The notes: generated by a model from the letters alone, not told the origin. DNA of 64,000 bases from Enoplolaimus lenunculus (GCA_030248215.1 JASANG010001377.1:62001-126000); one strand, 5' to 3'; counted from the stretch's first letter, positions 34,717 through 45,381 are shown. Program-made: numbers and translations.

Positions 34717-34864
34717 GGCCATGTATGTTACTTTCAGGTCCTTCCCGGTTTCTGGTGGGTCTGTAAAAGAGTACGCTTACATTCTAGACTACATTTCTTT
34801 TTTTAGGCTTAGGCTTAGGAATACGCTTAATCTACTGTTACGGCCCAAAAAGTAACATTGGCCG
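34717..34864. mobile_element. MITE family C in the transporter 3' flank
   Basis: It begins GGCCATGTATGTTACTTTC and ends AAAAGTAACATTGGCC, with GTCTGTAAAAGAGTACGC and TTAGGC hexamers inside. It starts 22 bp after the TAA at 34694, so it is probably transcribed within the 3' UTR. Confidence 0.83.
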
Positions 34865-35151
34865 GCCATGTGGCCCATGTTAATTATAGGGGCCTGCCTG
34901 CTAGGAGACAAGAGGACTGGGTGACTTAGGTTGGGAAGCTTAAGATTTAGGTTTAGGCTTTAGTTGGCAGGCCCGTATAGTTAACATAATACAACGTGGA
35001 TGACCCATAATGACGTATTATGATTTGTATTATAAAACTTTATATTTCGCATTCATTACTTAGCTATAAATCAAATTTTACAAATTGTCTGCTTCAGCCA
35101 AATTTCTCGTCTTTTACTAGAGTGAGCGATTGTTTAAACTAACGCAGAAAT

Positions 35152-35340
35152 GGCCCATGTAAAGATAAACGGCGGAACGTTTTTCTGAGGGACTGCAATG
35201 AAAAAAGTTTTAAACTTCTGACTAATTTTTTGCTTAGGCGTAGGCTCAGATGTAAGCTCAGCTTAAGCACACTTCTGCTTACACGTATACTATGGCTTAG
35301 GAATATGTTTATATATACAATTGGTACAACCCTGTACTTT
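35152..35340. mobile_element. MITE family B, eroded copy
   Basis: The left end GGCCCATGTAAAGATAAACG is clear. The core has CTTCTGACTAATTTTTTGCT and TTAGGCGTAGGC-like hexamers, then GGAATATGTTTATATATAC. The right end is degraded. It lies in the convergent gap between two genes. Confidence 0.7.
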
Positions 35341-35511
35341 TTGCTAATTTTTTAACTTCAGTACTATTGCCAACCTATTCGGATTCTCTGCCGTTGTGTA
35401 TAGATTTCATCGAAAAATAATGAATACAAACAATATATATGGATATAAAACAGTAAATGATTATAATTACAATCTTTTACACCAAAAATATACGTTTAAA
35501 TTTGAATGCCC

Positions 35512-35628
35512 GTCCAATTTTTCGCTTAGGCTTAGGTATAAGCCCATTCTTACGCCTAGTCTTAGACTTAGGAATATATATACTTATGCTATTGTTACGG
35601 CCCTGATCTATACGTTGGTCTCCCGTTA
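35512..35628. mobile_element. TTAGGC-core MITE fragment
   Basis: Right half only: CGCTTAGGCTTAGGTATAAG, then TTATGCTATTGTTACGGCCC, then TGATCTATACGTTGG. The ORF across it is spurious. Confidence 0.65.
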
Positions 35629-36046
35629 GAGCATAATGATCCGGCCACAGTGAAAAGAAATGTATCAAACCCAAAACGACAGCAATGGACACGACATTCT
35701 AACAATTGTGTAAGTCAAGCTTAACGTGGCTCTCAATTAAATTTGACTGACCACTGAACGAAATGAGAATAGTTGCATGAGACCAGAAACGTACTCAACG
35801 GGGACATAAGCAAGACATAGATTCCTCGGAAATTTCTGGAAAGACTAGAGAGTACTTTTACTGAAAAAGTTTCGCATCCGAGGCACGAGAGAAGCCAAAC
35901 GCAATTTTCGTGGCACAAATTTCAATAAATCATTTTCTGATGCGTGGGTGCCCCTTTACCTAACCTCTGTATCCGCTCCTCGATATTTTGTTGCAAGTTT
36001 GAACCATACACAGACGCTGCGGAATGTTTTCATACCGGACTGCCAT

Positions 36047-36125
36047 AGAGTAAGCTTCAACTTTAGACTCATTCAGCCTTAGGCTTAGTGAATATGCTTA
36101 TACTACTGTTACGGCCCTGTTACCC
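36047..36125. mobile_element. TTAGGC-core MITE fragment
   Basis: AAGCTTCAACTTTAGACTCA, CCTTAGGCTTAGTG and ATGCTTATACTACTGTTACG followed by GGCCCTGTTA match the right half of family A. It lies downstream of the stop codon of the minus-strand Ig gene, probably in or near its 3' UTR. Confidence 0.6.
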
Positions 36126-36309
36126 GACCATACGCCGGAGCTAAAACTTAAGCCTAAGTCTAATCTATATGCCTAAAGTTTTAACAACATCTGAAACTTT
36201 CGAAAACTGTGAGCAACGTGTACAAGAGACAGGAAACAAAAAGTAAATACAGAGTTTCGATTGACAAGTCAAGCATATGAGGGCCTGTGTTCACTTTAGC
36301 TCCGCCTAA

Positions 36310-37693
36310 TCAAGATGCAGATCCTTCAGGCGGCGTTTTCTTGCGTTGAGTTGCAGTGCAACGAGCGGGGTCTGATGATTTGGTGCCTTTGCCAGATTCA
36401 GCTGAGCCTGATATTGTAGTGAGTGGTATATCGCCACGTTTTGTACGAGTTTCTTCTACTTCATCGTTAGAGCTGCAAAATTAAAATAACCGCTAATAAA
36501 TGACTATTCTAGCAACATTTTTCTTCCGTCTTAAGCAACAACTAACAAATCTTGGGTATTCTTGAATATTCCGGTTCACAATGTACAATTCCTTCACCTG
36601 TTTACACGAGTGCCTTGCCAGGATGATATCCGATATTAAATAGTTATCTCTATCTATATACTGTAGTGACCTGAATAAGTGGGGGCTGATATTTATTTGG
36701 CCTCTCCAGACGGTACCCACCTGCTATTCAGTTGCGGAATGTTATTATTTATTTTTAACCCACCCTCTGCCGCGCTTCGTTACTGATATATATGAGGTAT
36801 TGTAACTATCCGTTCAATTAACGTTTGCCTTGTATCAAAAGTTTGAGCGACAAAGCTAGGTTATACTTGCTTCGAAATGTAATTTCAAAACTTACGTATG
36901 CTTCAATGTTTCAAACTTTACTTTTATTTGGTCCTGGAGACATTTATACACTACAGGTAGGGATAATTAACATTTATGGACTCTTATTACTCCACCCTCT
37001 TATTAGTGTCACTGTTCCATTTTTTATCGTCAAGTGTTTCATAAAAGTCCGTGATGCACGTAAACTTGTAGCTGTACTATGCAAGGTTGTTCGCATGTAT
37101 GAATTGTTTTTTTATTTGCATTTACAAGTTCCAACTGCAAAAATGTGCGCGTGAACATCAGGTTCTAAAAAATACCGTGGCCCAACTTAACTAAATGCCT
37201 GGCTTTTGAGCCTAAGATAACTCAAGCCTAAGCTTAAAAATAAGCCTACACCAATCCGGCCCATGCAAAGATCCAAGGCGGGACGATTTATTGCGAGACT
37301 GCAACGGGGCATGTTTAAGTATTAGACTAATTTTAGTCTAGGTTTAGGCTAATAGGTTGTAGCGCATTGTTACGCTAAGGCTTAGGTTTAGGAATATGCT
37401 TATACTACTGTTACGGACCTGTTCTATACATTGGCCGCCTATCCCAATCCTAATCCTAAGCATAAGTCTAAGGTTCCCAGTCTGTAAATCTCCCGGTACC
37501 GCTGTCTCTCAGAGGTCAGACCCCTAAACTTAACATGGCCTAAAAACCTAATCAACTCACCTATCAGACCTTGGGCAGACTTCATCAAGCGTTCCATCGT
37601 TTCGAATTTTATTCCGATGAAAAGCAATGTATACTGCCAAAATCGCTAATTCAATTGCGATGCCAATTGCTGGCCAAACTGGCGCGAATCGTC
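36310..37693 (-). CDS. BSG/NPTN-like: Transmembrane and cytoplasmic exons of the basigin-like gene
   Basis: Exon 6 (37561-37693) encodes GRFAPVWPAIGIAIELAI then LAVYIAFHRNKIRNDGTLDE: a short juxtamembrane stretch, the TM helix with its Glu, then a basic stop-transfer HRNK. Exon 7 (36310-36472) encodes SNDEVEETRTKRGDIPLTTI and a Ser/Lys-rich end, KKTPPEGSAS then TGA. The tail is rich in Ser, Thr and charged residues and probably disordered. I see no PDZ-type C-terminus. Confidence 0.88.
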
Positions 37694-40600
37694 CTGTAAC
37701 AATGTTTTTAACGTTATACTAGTCAACCGGTTTTGCGCAATGCATAAAAGTTGGCGAACGTGCAACAATCTGCGTGAAGATTTTGTTTTCACAGAACAAC
37801 CACGGTTCTGTTCTAACAAAATATTGTAAACAAAGTAATGTTGGAAAGTTGCCCAAGATACGCAACGCATATGGGGTATTTCAGCTTTAATTATATAGAT
37901 ATGCCATTTATATGTTATAACACGTTTGGGGTGAAATATTTTTCACGTTTTGCCACAAAGATGTTGAATAGAGTATATATACTAGATCCAAGAGTGCGTT
38001 TTTACTGTTCACAAGAAACTTGTAGGTTTTTCAAGACGGTACCAAAATTTGAAGAGGTGAGGGCTTGTCTGAGCCCTTCTGGCTCCACTTGGCTATTGGC
38101 CAATGGATTAAGATACAGTGCTAAATAAACATATTCCAGTTTATGTTATACCTCGAACACGTAGCTGAGTAATAATCGAACAGTTTCCGACGGTATTCGT
38201 TGCAACACAAGTGTATTCCGCTCGATCGTTGACTTCAACATCATTTATAATTAATTTAAATCCTTCCGTGCGAAATCGATAGTTTTCTGGCAACACTAAA
38301 CATTACAAAAGTTATTTACATATATGTCGTAAGCCAATCTGCTATTCAAGTCAGTTACTAATTGAACTAGGCCATTTCGCTATTTTACGTATTACAAGTT
38401 TGGCCTATCTAAAAGCCAGCAATAATTTTTGTAGAGATTGCGGTACAAAAAATACTTTGAAACAGGGTTCGTTTTGGAAAAGAATACGAATGTCAAAATC
38501 GAACTACAAGGAAAATCACGCAAACGAAGCGAGAGAAGAACCCTACGCAATTTTAAATATTTTACGGTAAACCTATTACTGTATGGTTATTTGATTGGGA
38601 AAATGGCTCATTTTTATATATAGGTGCTCTCTTCATCAATGTAACAAACCTTCTAAGCAGAGCCGAATTGAAACCATTTGTTATTTTAGTGTTAGCGGAA
38701 ACGAGATGTTTCGAAAACTTACAATTTAAATGAACGACGGTAAGTTACCATTTTCCTACTCAGTCAGCGAGGTATATAAAACCCTCCTTATTTGGACGGC
38801 CAATGTTACTTTAAGGGGCGTAACAGTAGATTAAGCGTATTCCTAAACTTAAGCCTAAGCCTAAGCGTTGCAAAACTGAGTTTCCAAGCGTAAGCCTAAG
38901 CCTATGAAAAAAATGTAATTAAGAATCTAAACCTACTGTTATATAGACCTACCAGAAACCTGGACGCCCTTTAAAGTATATAACATGGGATTTCGCGAAG
39001 AGATATATTCTCCTATCTTTCACCTTGTCTGCTACACCCCTGCAAACAGATTAATCAAGCGTTTTTTGTTTTACTTTCAATCGGAGTTTGTTCACGATAC
39101 CATGTAAGGTCAGCAGGTGGAAACGAATTAATGCTACATTTAATCTCAGCTTGACCTGTTTCGCGTGTTAGTACACTTTGTTGATGATAAGTGTGATTAC
39201 CGTCGACCGATAGTAACCGCATTTTGCCAGGCACAGGAAACGCTAAAATAATGCAAAACATTTTTTGCTGTAGTGACCCCAATAAGAGGGGGTGACTGAT
39301 ATTTATTTGGCCTCTCCAGAAGGTACCTCCCTGTTATTCGGTTTCGGACTGTTATTTATTTGTAACCCACGTCCCGCGCCATCCTTTGTTATTGGAATAT
39401 GTTCGATGCTACAACTGTCCGTTGAATTAAACATTTATTTGTCTTGTGTCAATAGCTTGACCGATAATGCAAGGTTATACTTAGGAATGTACTTTCAAAA
39501 TTTAAGTACGCTTTTAAGTTTGAAACTAAAATTATTTGGTCGGTCGCTAATACTTGTGGTGAAGCATTTGGGAATAGACTCCGTAAACCCTAATAATCAG
39601 ATTCTATAAATATTATTTAACCCTAATTGTAGTGCATAAATGAATCCAGGACCAAATAAACCTGGGTTCGAAACTTTAAAGCATGCATAGGTTTTTAAAG
39701 TACATTCCTAAAGTATAACCCAACATTTTCGCTCAAGCTTTTGATACGGGACAAACGTTTAAAACAAAAGATAGTTGCAATACCGGATATAACAGTAACG
39801 AAGGCCGGGATAAAAATAAATCACAGTCCGTAACCGAATAACAGGGATATACCCTCTGGAGAGGCGAAACTGGTGCCGCTTCTATTCGGGACACTACAGT
39901 ACTCCAGAATTCATATTCTCAAATGAGTGCAGCACATTTAACCAGTTAGCATTAGCTAGAGTAGATTATAACAAGAGAGTGCAACTCTTGGAGTCTCGCA
40001 TGGTAGAAAATGTACCACCGAGCGCTGCGTTTTTGGCCAACCACCCTCTTGTTTAGAGGGGAGTCACTATCACATGAATACCCCTAAATTAAACTAAAAG
40101 GGGACCATATTTTACGATGCATCCGAACAAAGGGAGGTAGGGCAAAAACGCAACGCGTGCCGGGAACATTTTTTCTACACAGAATGTGCCCAGTTGCATA
40201 CTCTTCTTAAGAGTATCATCCACTCTTGATGTTAGCCAGCGTGAAAAATGTTCCGAAAATTTTCCGCTCGCTGGTTCGAAACTTACAAAACAATCGAGAA
40301 CTGGTAATAGGTGCCACATGCATTTAACAACATAGGCACTCAAACTAAAACGAACCCTTGCAATTTTCCACGGCCTACTTGGATTTTTTACACGATCCTA
40401 GTTTGTTTTTGACTTGACAACCGAAAACTGGTGCTTTTACAATTGCGTTGAACTGAACTTTAAGTGCGATCATGGACGCTGGTAGAAATGCAATTCAATC
40501 AGTCTACAAAATTTCGCCCATGAGCGTAGTGTCTAATTAGTATTGCAAGAATGCAGTACATCTCAAGCTAACTTTTGTACTGCACCAGGTGATACAGATA

Positions 40601-42957
40601 AATAATGCACTAAAATTGATTTGTACATTAAGTCAAATAAGTAAGATAACGGGTGACGCCATGCTTTTAAAAAGTTTTATGTCATCAGGCGCCATCAGCC
40701 ACAGTCCATCGCTGCAAATCATCGACCGTCATAATATTTTGGCGAGCGGTTACGGCGGCGTGCGACGACGGAAGGCGACGTACTACTCGTATAGCGCCAT
40801 CGTAGAACTCATCCAACCCCTACGTGTAGATCGCCTCGACTTACCAAACAAATACGCGTCTCCTGAATTCACAAGCTCACCAGCTGCGCTAAACATTCGA
40901 CAAGTGTACTGACCAACTCGAGTTGTAACATCCGACGGATCAAACTTTAACGACGTTTTATCACCCGATATCTAAAATCACAAAATGTACTCTGTAAAAG
41001 CACCCTACTTAAAATACTATAGTTTTATTTTACTAACTTTTTTAAGTATAAGTGTACTAAATATTGAGTAAATCTTTGCTTAAAAATGTGAATAAGTAAA
41101 ACTACTGCTGTCATTTCCTGATAAAATAAGTAAATGTAAAGTTAAAAATTTTGTGTTTGCTTAAAATTAAGTAAAACTTGGCCAAGCACCATAGTAAGTA
41201 AAACCGACACTTAATTCGGCTACAGTACTTAATTTTAAGTATAATTTTTAGTGAGTAGAGCAAGTAGAAATATGCTTTTCGTGACCCATGGACTTACACA
41301 AGGGCGATAGCGGCTATAGATGTTTCCAAGACAATTTGCAGGATGAATTTTAAGTCATTGTTGCTTGTTGAACATAGAATAAAGCAACAAGACCCTATGG
41401 TGCAAAAATCAAGTTATCCGCTCCCACTATATGGCAGAGTAAGTTTGTTCAACTGTGCAAAAGTTAATAAGCATTGCAAAATTTGCCTGCATTTGACAGC
41501 AAAATTGTTAATTTAGCTGTACGCCGTAAGATTCGGAACATGAAACAAAAACTTCTACACAACCAGGACCAGCTTTGATTTGAAAGTATTTTCACCGACT
41601 TCTAAATCGCAAAACTATGATTTAACGCCCGATGACATTTTGTTCCAGCTTTTTGGCGTCAGTTAGCAGCTCACTACTCCTCTCAAAAGTCACCTGGTGT
41701 ACACATGATATTGTGGAAATAACATAATATTGCAATATTTTAAAACAACTATTAACCTGAATTTCAACATCAGTCACTCGTTTGCCATCGTGAATCCAAT
41801 CGACATTTGCGAATGGTTCAGTAGATGAACACAACAGTTTGACATTACTATCATGACGATACAATGTTGTAGCGTTCGAACACGACATTTCGCAGTCTGT
41901 AAATGTTTCATAACCGGAAAAAATCAATTTATTGTTATTTTGCAACACAAATAATCGAATTAAACTTTTTCTGCAGCAAACGTAGCGTTTTAGTACTGGC
42001 AAGAGTGCATGATACAAGAGTGCGCAACTGTTAGGGTTCCGCATGGTACAAATTGTACCACAGGACGTTGGGTTTTTGGTCGACCCCCAGGTAGTTAGAG
42101 GGGGTCGCTGTCACATGCAATAACCCTAAAATAAACTGTAAGCGGAGCATTTTTGCTGCTGGATACATAAATTGCTACGGTTCGTACAGATTGTACCTCC
42201 CTTAAATAAGAGGAGGTTAGGCCAAAAACTTAACGCGTGTCATGTACATTCTTCCCTACATAGAATGTACTCAGTTGCATACTCTTCTTAAATGATACAT
42301 CATTCGCTCTTGGTACTATGAATTGAAGAATTGTGTCAAAAAATACAAAACGTTCAGTTTGACATCACTTTCATGACGATGCATTGTCGCATTCGAGCAC
42401 TATATCACGTTCTGTAAATTTTTTGCAATCAAAAGAATTAGTATTAGACAGCGTAGAACCGGAGGTCTGTCTCAGGATCCGGCAGGCAATTGATCTTCAA
42501 CTCCAGTTGAATTATTGCCCACAGTTAGCAAATTGAACAACTTTTTGTTATACTTATTTACTTCTGCAATAGTTCCACTTCCGGCACCGACATTTGCCAT
42601 ATCCTGCTGTTCCCTGGTATTGAGTATATACAACAGATTAAAAAATCCTGTGAAAAATAGAAAACTATCCATGCCAAAATAGGATTTGGACCAACATTAA
42701 ACAATGGTTTTAACTTATAACATCATTTTTGTAGAAGCAATGTCATTTTCGGCGCTCTAAAGTTTACTTACAGAAAGCTGTTTGAAGAAAGCGGTTGGAA
42801 ATGCGAACAGATTTTAAAATATCATTTTATTTTTTATATGATTCCTGAGACAAAATAGTAATCTTATTTACTAAATTTCACAGTCCAAAACTAACCACCG
42901 CTTACCAACTAAATAAATTTGGCTAAGAATGACCAGAATAAACAGCGACGTTATCAT
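36310..42957 (-). CDS. BSG/NPTN-like: Basigin/neuroplastin-type two-Ig membrane glycoprotein, 7 exons
   Basis: CDS exons, 5' to 3' on the minus strand: 42957-42906, 41896-41757, 40971-40845, 39242-39075, 38286-38152, 37693-37561, 36472-36310. Splice sites are GT-AG and phases agree at every junction; 918 nt gives 305 residues plus TGA. The product has a signal peptide (MITSLFILVILSQIYLV), two Ig domains (about 18-107 and 108-207), one TM helix with an embedded Glu (WPAIGIAIELAILAVYIAF, about 211-231) and a 74-residue cytosolic tail. A Glu in the TM helix and two Ig domains mark the basigin/neuroplastin/embigin family, which escorts monocarboxylate transporters and other membrane proteins to the surface. 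The tail is longer than in vertebrate basigin (about 40 residues). Which paralogue it is cannot be decided here. It converges on the peptide transporter, stop codons 1.6 kb apart. Confidence 0.9.
36661..37016. mobile_element. MITE family D in the last intron of the basigin-like gene
   Basis: Left end CTGTAGTGACCTGAATAAGT, preceded by TA. The body matches D through ACTACAGGTAGGGATAATTA, ending near CCTCTTATTAGTGTCAC. A predicted 109-residue ORF over it is a chance frame. Confidence 0.83.
37256..37437. mobile_element. TTAGGC-core MITE with mixed A/B ends
   Basis: The left end CCGGCCCATGCAAAGATCCA resembles family B. The right end GTTACGGACCTGTTCTATAC then ATTGGCC resembles family A. The core has GTTTAGGCT-like hexamers. 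It may be a recombinant between families. Confidence 0.7.
38152..41896 (-). CDS. BSG/NPTN-like: Ig-domain exons of the basigin-like gene
   Basis: Ig1 is split over exons 2 and 3: VKLLCSSTEPFANVDWIHDG supplies the B-strand Cys and the core Trp, and GQYTCRMFSAAGELVNSGDA the F-strand Cys. Ig2 is split over exons 4 and 5: GQAEIKCSINSFPPADLTWY, then NDRAEYTCVATNTVGNCS. Potential N-glycosylation sites are NAT, NHT and NCS. Splitting each Ig domain with one internal intron is common in this family. Exon 3 (40845-40971) lies antisense to a chance plus-strand ORF. Confidence 0.9.
38797..38990. mobile_element. MITE family C, copy 5
   Basis: Left end GGCCAATGTTACTTTAAGGG; right end GGACGCCCTTTAAAGTATAT then AACATGGG. 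CCTAAG hexamers lie between. It sits in an intron of the basigin-like gene between exons 4 and 5. Confidence 0.85.
39268..39899. mobile_element. Head-to-head pair of family D MITEs (large inverted repeat)
   Basis: The left arm starts CTGTAGTGACCCCAATAAGA (39268) and the right arm ends ATTCGGGACACTACAG (39899), followed by TA. Each arm is the same roughly 300-bp left part of family D in opposite orientation, so the whole 632 bp could form a long hairpin. It lies 25 bp from the acceptor of exon 4 of the basigin-like gene. Confidence 0.85.
39968..40232. mobile_element. MITE family E, copy 3
   Basis: It starts near ACAAGAGAGTGCAACTCTTG and ends TAAGAGTATCATCCACTCTT. It contains GCGCTGCGTTTTTGGCC and its near-inverse GGCAAAAACGCAACGCGTGC, so it is a long imperfect palindrome. 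It lies in the intron between exons 3 and 4 of the basigin-like gene. Confidence 0.82.
40655..40800. repeat. Family G-like GC-rich repeat
   Basis: It has GCGCCATCAGCCACAGTCCA, CGTGCGACGACGGAAGGCGA and the end CGTACTACTCGTATAGCGCC, whose inverse matches the GGCGCTATACTTGTCGTATA end at 45013. It lies 45 bp from exon 3 of the basigin-like gene. Confidence 0.5.
41031..41265. mobile_element. MITE family J, fuller copy
   Basis: The left TACTAACTTTTTTAAGTATA and the inverse of the right TTTTAAGTATAATTTTTAGT then GAGTA are imperfectly complementary. The right part matches 1-172 of this window closely. It lies in the intron between exons 2 and 3 of the basigin-like gene. Confidence 0.72.
41997..42322. 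mobile_element. MITE family E, copy 4
   Basis: It starts CTGGCAAGAGTGCATGATAC and ends near CATCATTCGCTCTTGG. It contains GCATGGTACAAATTGTACC, the GACCCCCAGGTAGTTAGAGG hairpin and TAGGCCAAAAACTTAACGCG. It sits between exon 2 of the basigin-like gene and a partial duplicate of that exon. Confidence 0.84.
42357..42421 (-). pseudogene. Partial duplicate of Ig exon 2 of the basigin-like gene
   Basis: This 65-bp stretch matches the 5' part of exon 2, including its acceptor region (around 41836-41906): TTTGACATCACTTTCATGAC against TTTGACATTACTATCATGAC, then CATTCGAGCACTATATCACG against the parallel stretch. Several indels relative to the exon break the frame, and only the first third is present. 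It is a dead exon fragment. Confidence 0.7.
42472..42647 (-). other. Possible alternative exon of the basigin-like gene
   Basis: A pyrimidine-rich acceptor TTTTTCACAG precedes an open stretch that would join exon 1 in phase (reading FFNLLYILNTREQQDMANVG and on to a TGA at 42472). Spliced in, it would give a short protein without Ig domains. No donor is evident and I do not recognise the sequence. Alternatively its own ATG at 42672 gives a hydrophobic start. Both are weak. Confidence 0.2.
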
Positions 42958-43387
42958 GGCTGACTGTGTAAATTTTGGAAGCGATTTAAATGGCAGTGAA
43001 GTTAAGTAGAGATGTTGGGATCGTTGAATCATTATATTAAGTTCGAATGGTCGCAAAAAGATGAAAGTAAGTTACATCGATGTGATACTTTTAGCAAACC
43101 ATGTCAGATAATAAACAATCGTCAATATAACTCAGCATGTTCAATTCACCGTTGTACAATAAATTAAGATAAATAGGAAAAACTTAAAAAAATCCAGCAT
43201 ATAAATATATTATAAACATCAGTATACAAATACAGATGACTATCCGGCAAGCACTGTCGAATATTACTAGTTGATTTATGGAAGGTATCATCCAGGCCTA
43301 GGCCATTAACAGGTATCAAAATGATAGTGTTTATTTAACAGTTAGTACGAAAATTTCATTTGGCTAGAACGCTGCATACCCTGTAAT

Positions 43388-43514
43388 CATGGGCCAATGT
43401 AAAGAACAGGGGGGCGGAACAGTATTATAAGCATATTCCTAAGCCTAAGCCTAAGCCTAAGCCTAAGCGTAAGAATGAGCATATTCCTAAGCCTAAGGCT
43501 AAGTTTACATGGAC
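43388..43514. mobile_element. MITE family B, internally shortened copy
   Basis: It begins ATGGGCCAATGTAAAGAACA and ends TTTACATGGACC; the right subterminal block is missing. CCTAAG hexamers fill the middle. It lies about 430 bp upstream of the start codon of the minus-strand Ig gene. Confidence 0.82.
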
Positions 43515-43516
43515 CA

Positions 43517-43926
43517 CAGGGTGCAACAGAAATCGGAAGGTCAAATACTGAAATCGGAAAATAAAAATTACTTGTGTACCGTAAAATTCATTTTTCGGCT
43601 ATTTAGTTTTAAATGGTAATACAATATTTATATTTAGACTTTTAGAATAATACTAAAACAAATTCAGTAGCTGGAAAATGTATGCTAAATTATATAGCAT
43701 GACAAAAATTAAAATTTTTTGGCACTACAAGCTCAGACAATTTAATAAAAAAATAAAAATCAGGATAATATGCCAATTTTTGATAAATTTTCAAACGAGA
43801 AAAAGTTTCAATACCAAAAATACGCGAAAATTCGAGTGAAAAAATACCGGATTTCTTTCTGGAACTGGATAGTGAAAAAGTACCGTATTTCTCTACTAGG
43901 CCGCAATTATTCCGGTGTCACCCTGA
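43517..43926. mobile_element. Possible hAT-type MITE (CAGGGTG ends)
   Basis: It begins CAGGGTGCAACAGAAATCGG and ends CCGGTGTCACCCTG. The interior is AT-rich with TACCGTA-like motifs on both sides. No clear 8-bp duplication, so the ends are less certain than for 11983-12373, which has related termini. Confidence 0.6.
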
Positions 43927-45008
43927 GCGTGAAACGTGATAAGTGAGTAGACGCCTGCTAGGAGATAACCGAAACGGTATCAAATTCACTACAAAACGTT
44001 ACGAAACCCCTGGCGGTGATGGATGATAAATACCTGCCGTTTGAATGTATGGGCGTTTGAGTTCAAGCTAGAAATTAAATGTGACAGACGAAATACAAAA
44101 ATTTTATTCAAAAAAGCGTTAAACCACACAATAGCTTAAATTTTGTTTCAAATGGCAGTCTACATATTTCTGACGTTGACTGAAACAGTTCGCAAACTGA
44201 ATAATAAATTTTTTACATAATTATTGTAATTAAATATTTTACGTTACTTATGTTTATATTTTATGTGTCAGCAACACAAAACATTGCCGATTTTACATGT
44301 TCTAAGCATTATATTATTACGAGAAGAGTCGTATCACATTAAATAAGGTTCATTTTCGGCAATGTCATGTCTTTTGTAATCGGAAATAATATAATTTTGT
44401 GTTTCATCACAGATGAATTGAAGCGTGAGAAAAGCTGAATTTAGCCTGTGCTCAAGTAAATATAATATGATCGTCATACTCGTGACAAGGTGAGAAACAC
44501 ATAGCTAGTAGTTTTTATTTTTAGCCACTATATCAAAAAAAGTTACAACTGGAACATTTATGACAAATAATGTACTTTTGTAAAAACAGTAACGAATTAA
44601 TCGTGTAAATCGTCAAAAATGGTAAATTTTCGCGTTTTTATAAAAACGTTTTTTATGCTCATGAGAAAATTAGTTGTACTATATGTAGCTGGACTTCGTA
44701 ACATCAGAAATCTAAGTGATCATATAAAGTCATTTTCGCGTAAAAAGTTGCATTTTGAACGTGAAGGCGGTGCTTAAATATGAAACGTATCCGATATGTC
44801 TAGTCTGAGATTACAGCCAATAGACACACGGTGGAAGTTCAAGACTGTGCACAAGAAAACGGCAGATAGAAATCGCTTGCGAATAAATGGTTGAATTCTC
44901 CTGGACCTGTATTTGCCGAGTAATATAATTCTGGCCTATTTTTGTTTTTGTAAATACAAGCTTCAGTACGTCAAGAGTTGGCAATGATTTAAGATATACA
45001 CACTTAGG
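43927..45008. other. Intergenic, AT-rich, no feature recognised
   Basis: About 1.1 kb upstream of the Ig gene. I see no exon, RNA gene or clear repeat. It could contain promoter or enhancer sequence for the minus-strand gene. Confidence 0.4.
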
Positions 45009-45125
45009 GCGGCGCTATACTTGTCGTATAACGCCGTCCGTGGTCGGCCGTCATCATACGCTATCGTACAATTCGTGTACGATACCGCACGGCGACTTAC
45101 GGGGACGGACAGCGCCGAACGTCAT
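45009..45125. mobile_element. MITE family G
   Basis: It starts GGCGGCGCTATACTTGTCGT then AACGCCGTCCG and ends CGGGGACGGACAGCGCC, an imperfect inverted repeat around ACGATACCGCACGGCGACTT. GC-rich in an AT-rich background. It shares motifs with the 31-bp minisatellite 1.6 kb away. Confidence 0.6.
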
Positions 45126-45196
45126 CAAACCGGAACGCACCCTTTGACACGCAAATTAAACCACCGCATACCAATTGCGCTTACTGGTTTATATTA

Positions 45197-45381
45197 GGGG
45201 CGGATGATGACCTAATCGGGCCCTGAGGCCGATGTGCCTTGCGCCTCCACAAAACAGTTTGACAAAAACGGGTCAAAATTATGTTTAGCCAATCAAACTT
45301 TCCATTTTTGAACACGCGTCATCGACCCCTTGACGCGCGGGACCTGGGGCCGCGGTATCACTGGCCTCCATCATAATCCAC
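45197..45381. mobile_element. Short inverted-repeat element (AGGGGCGGATGATG ends)
   Basis: Left AGGGGCGGATGATGA is complementary to right CATCATAATCCACCCCT. The body has GACGCGCGGGACCTGGGGCC. Its terminal style (CAGGGGYGGAT) resembles hAT MITEs. No clear duplication. Confidence 0.6.

Noticed and set aside
40589-40912. 107-residue plus-strand ORF
   Set aside because: It overlaps exon 3 of the minus-strand basigin-like gene and a family G repeat. The minus-strand Ig reading is clearly the real one.
41627-41693. Candidate exon VTFERSSELLTDAKKLEQ after Ig exon 2 on the minus strand
   Set aside because: It has an acceptor, but exon 2 joins directly to 40971-40845 in phase to complete the Ig fold, and this stretch has only poor donors.
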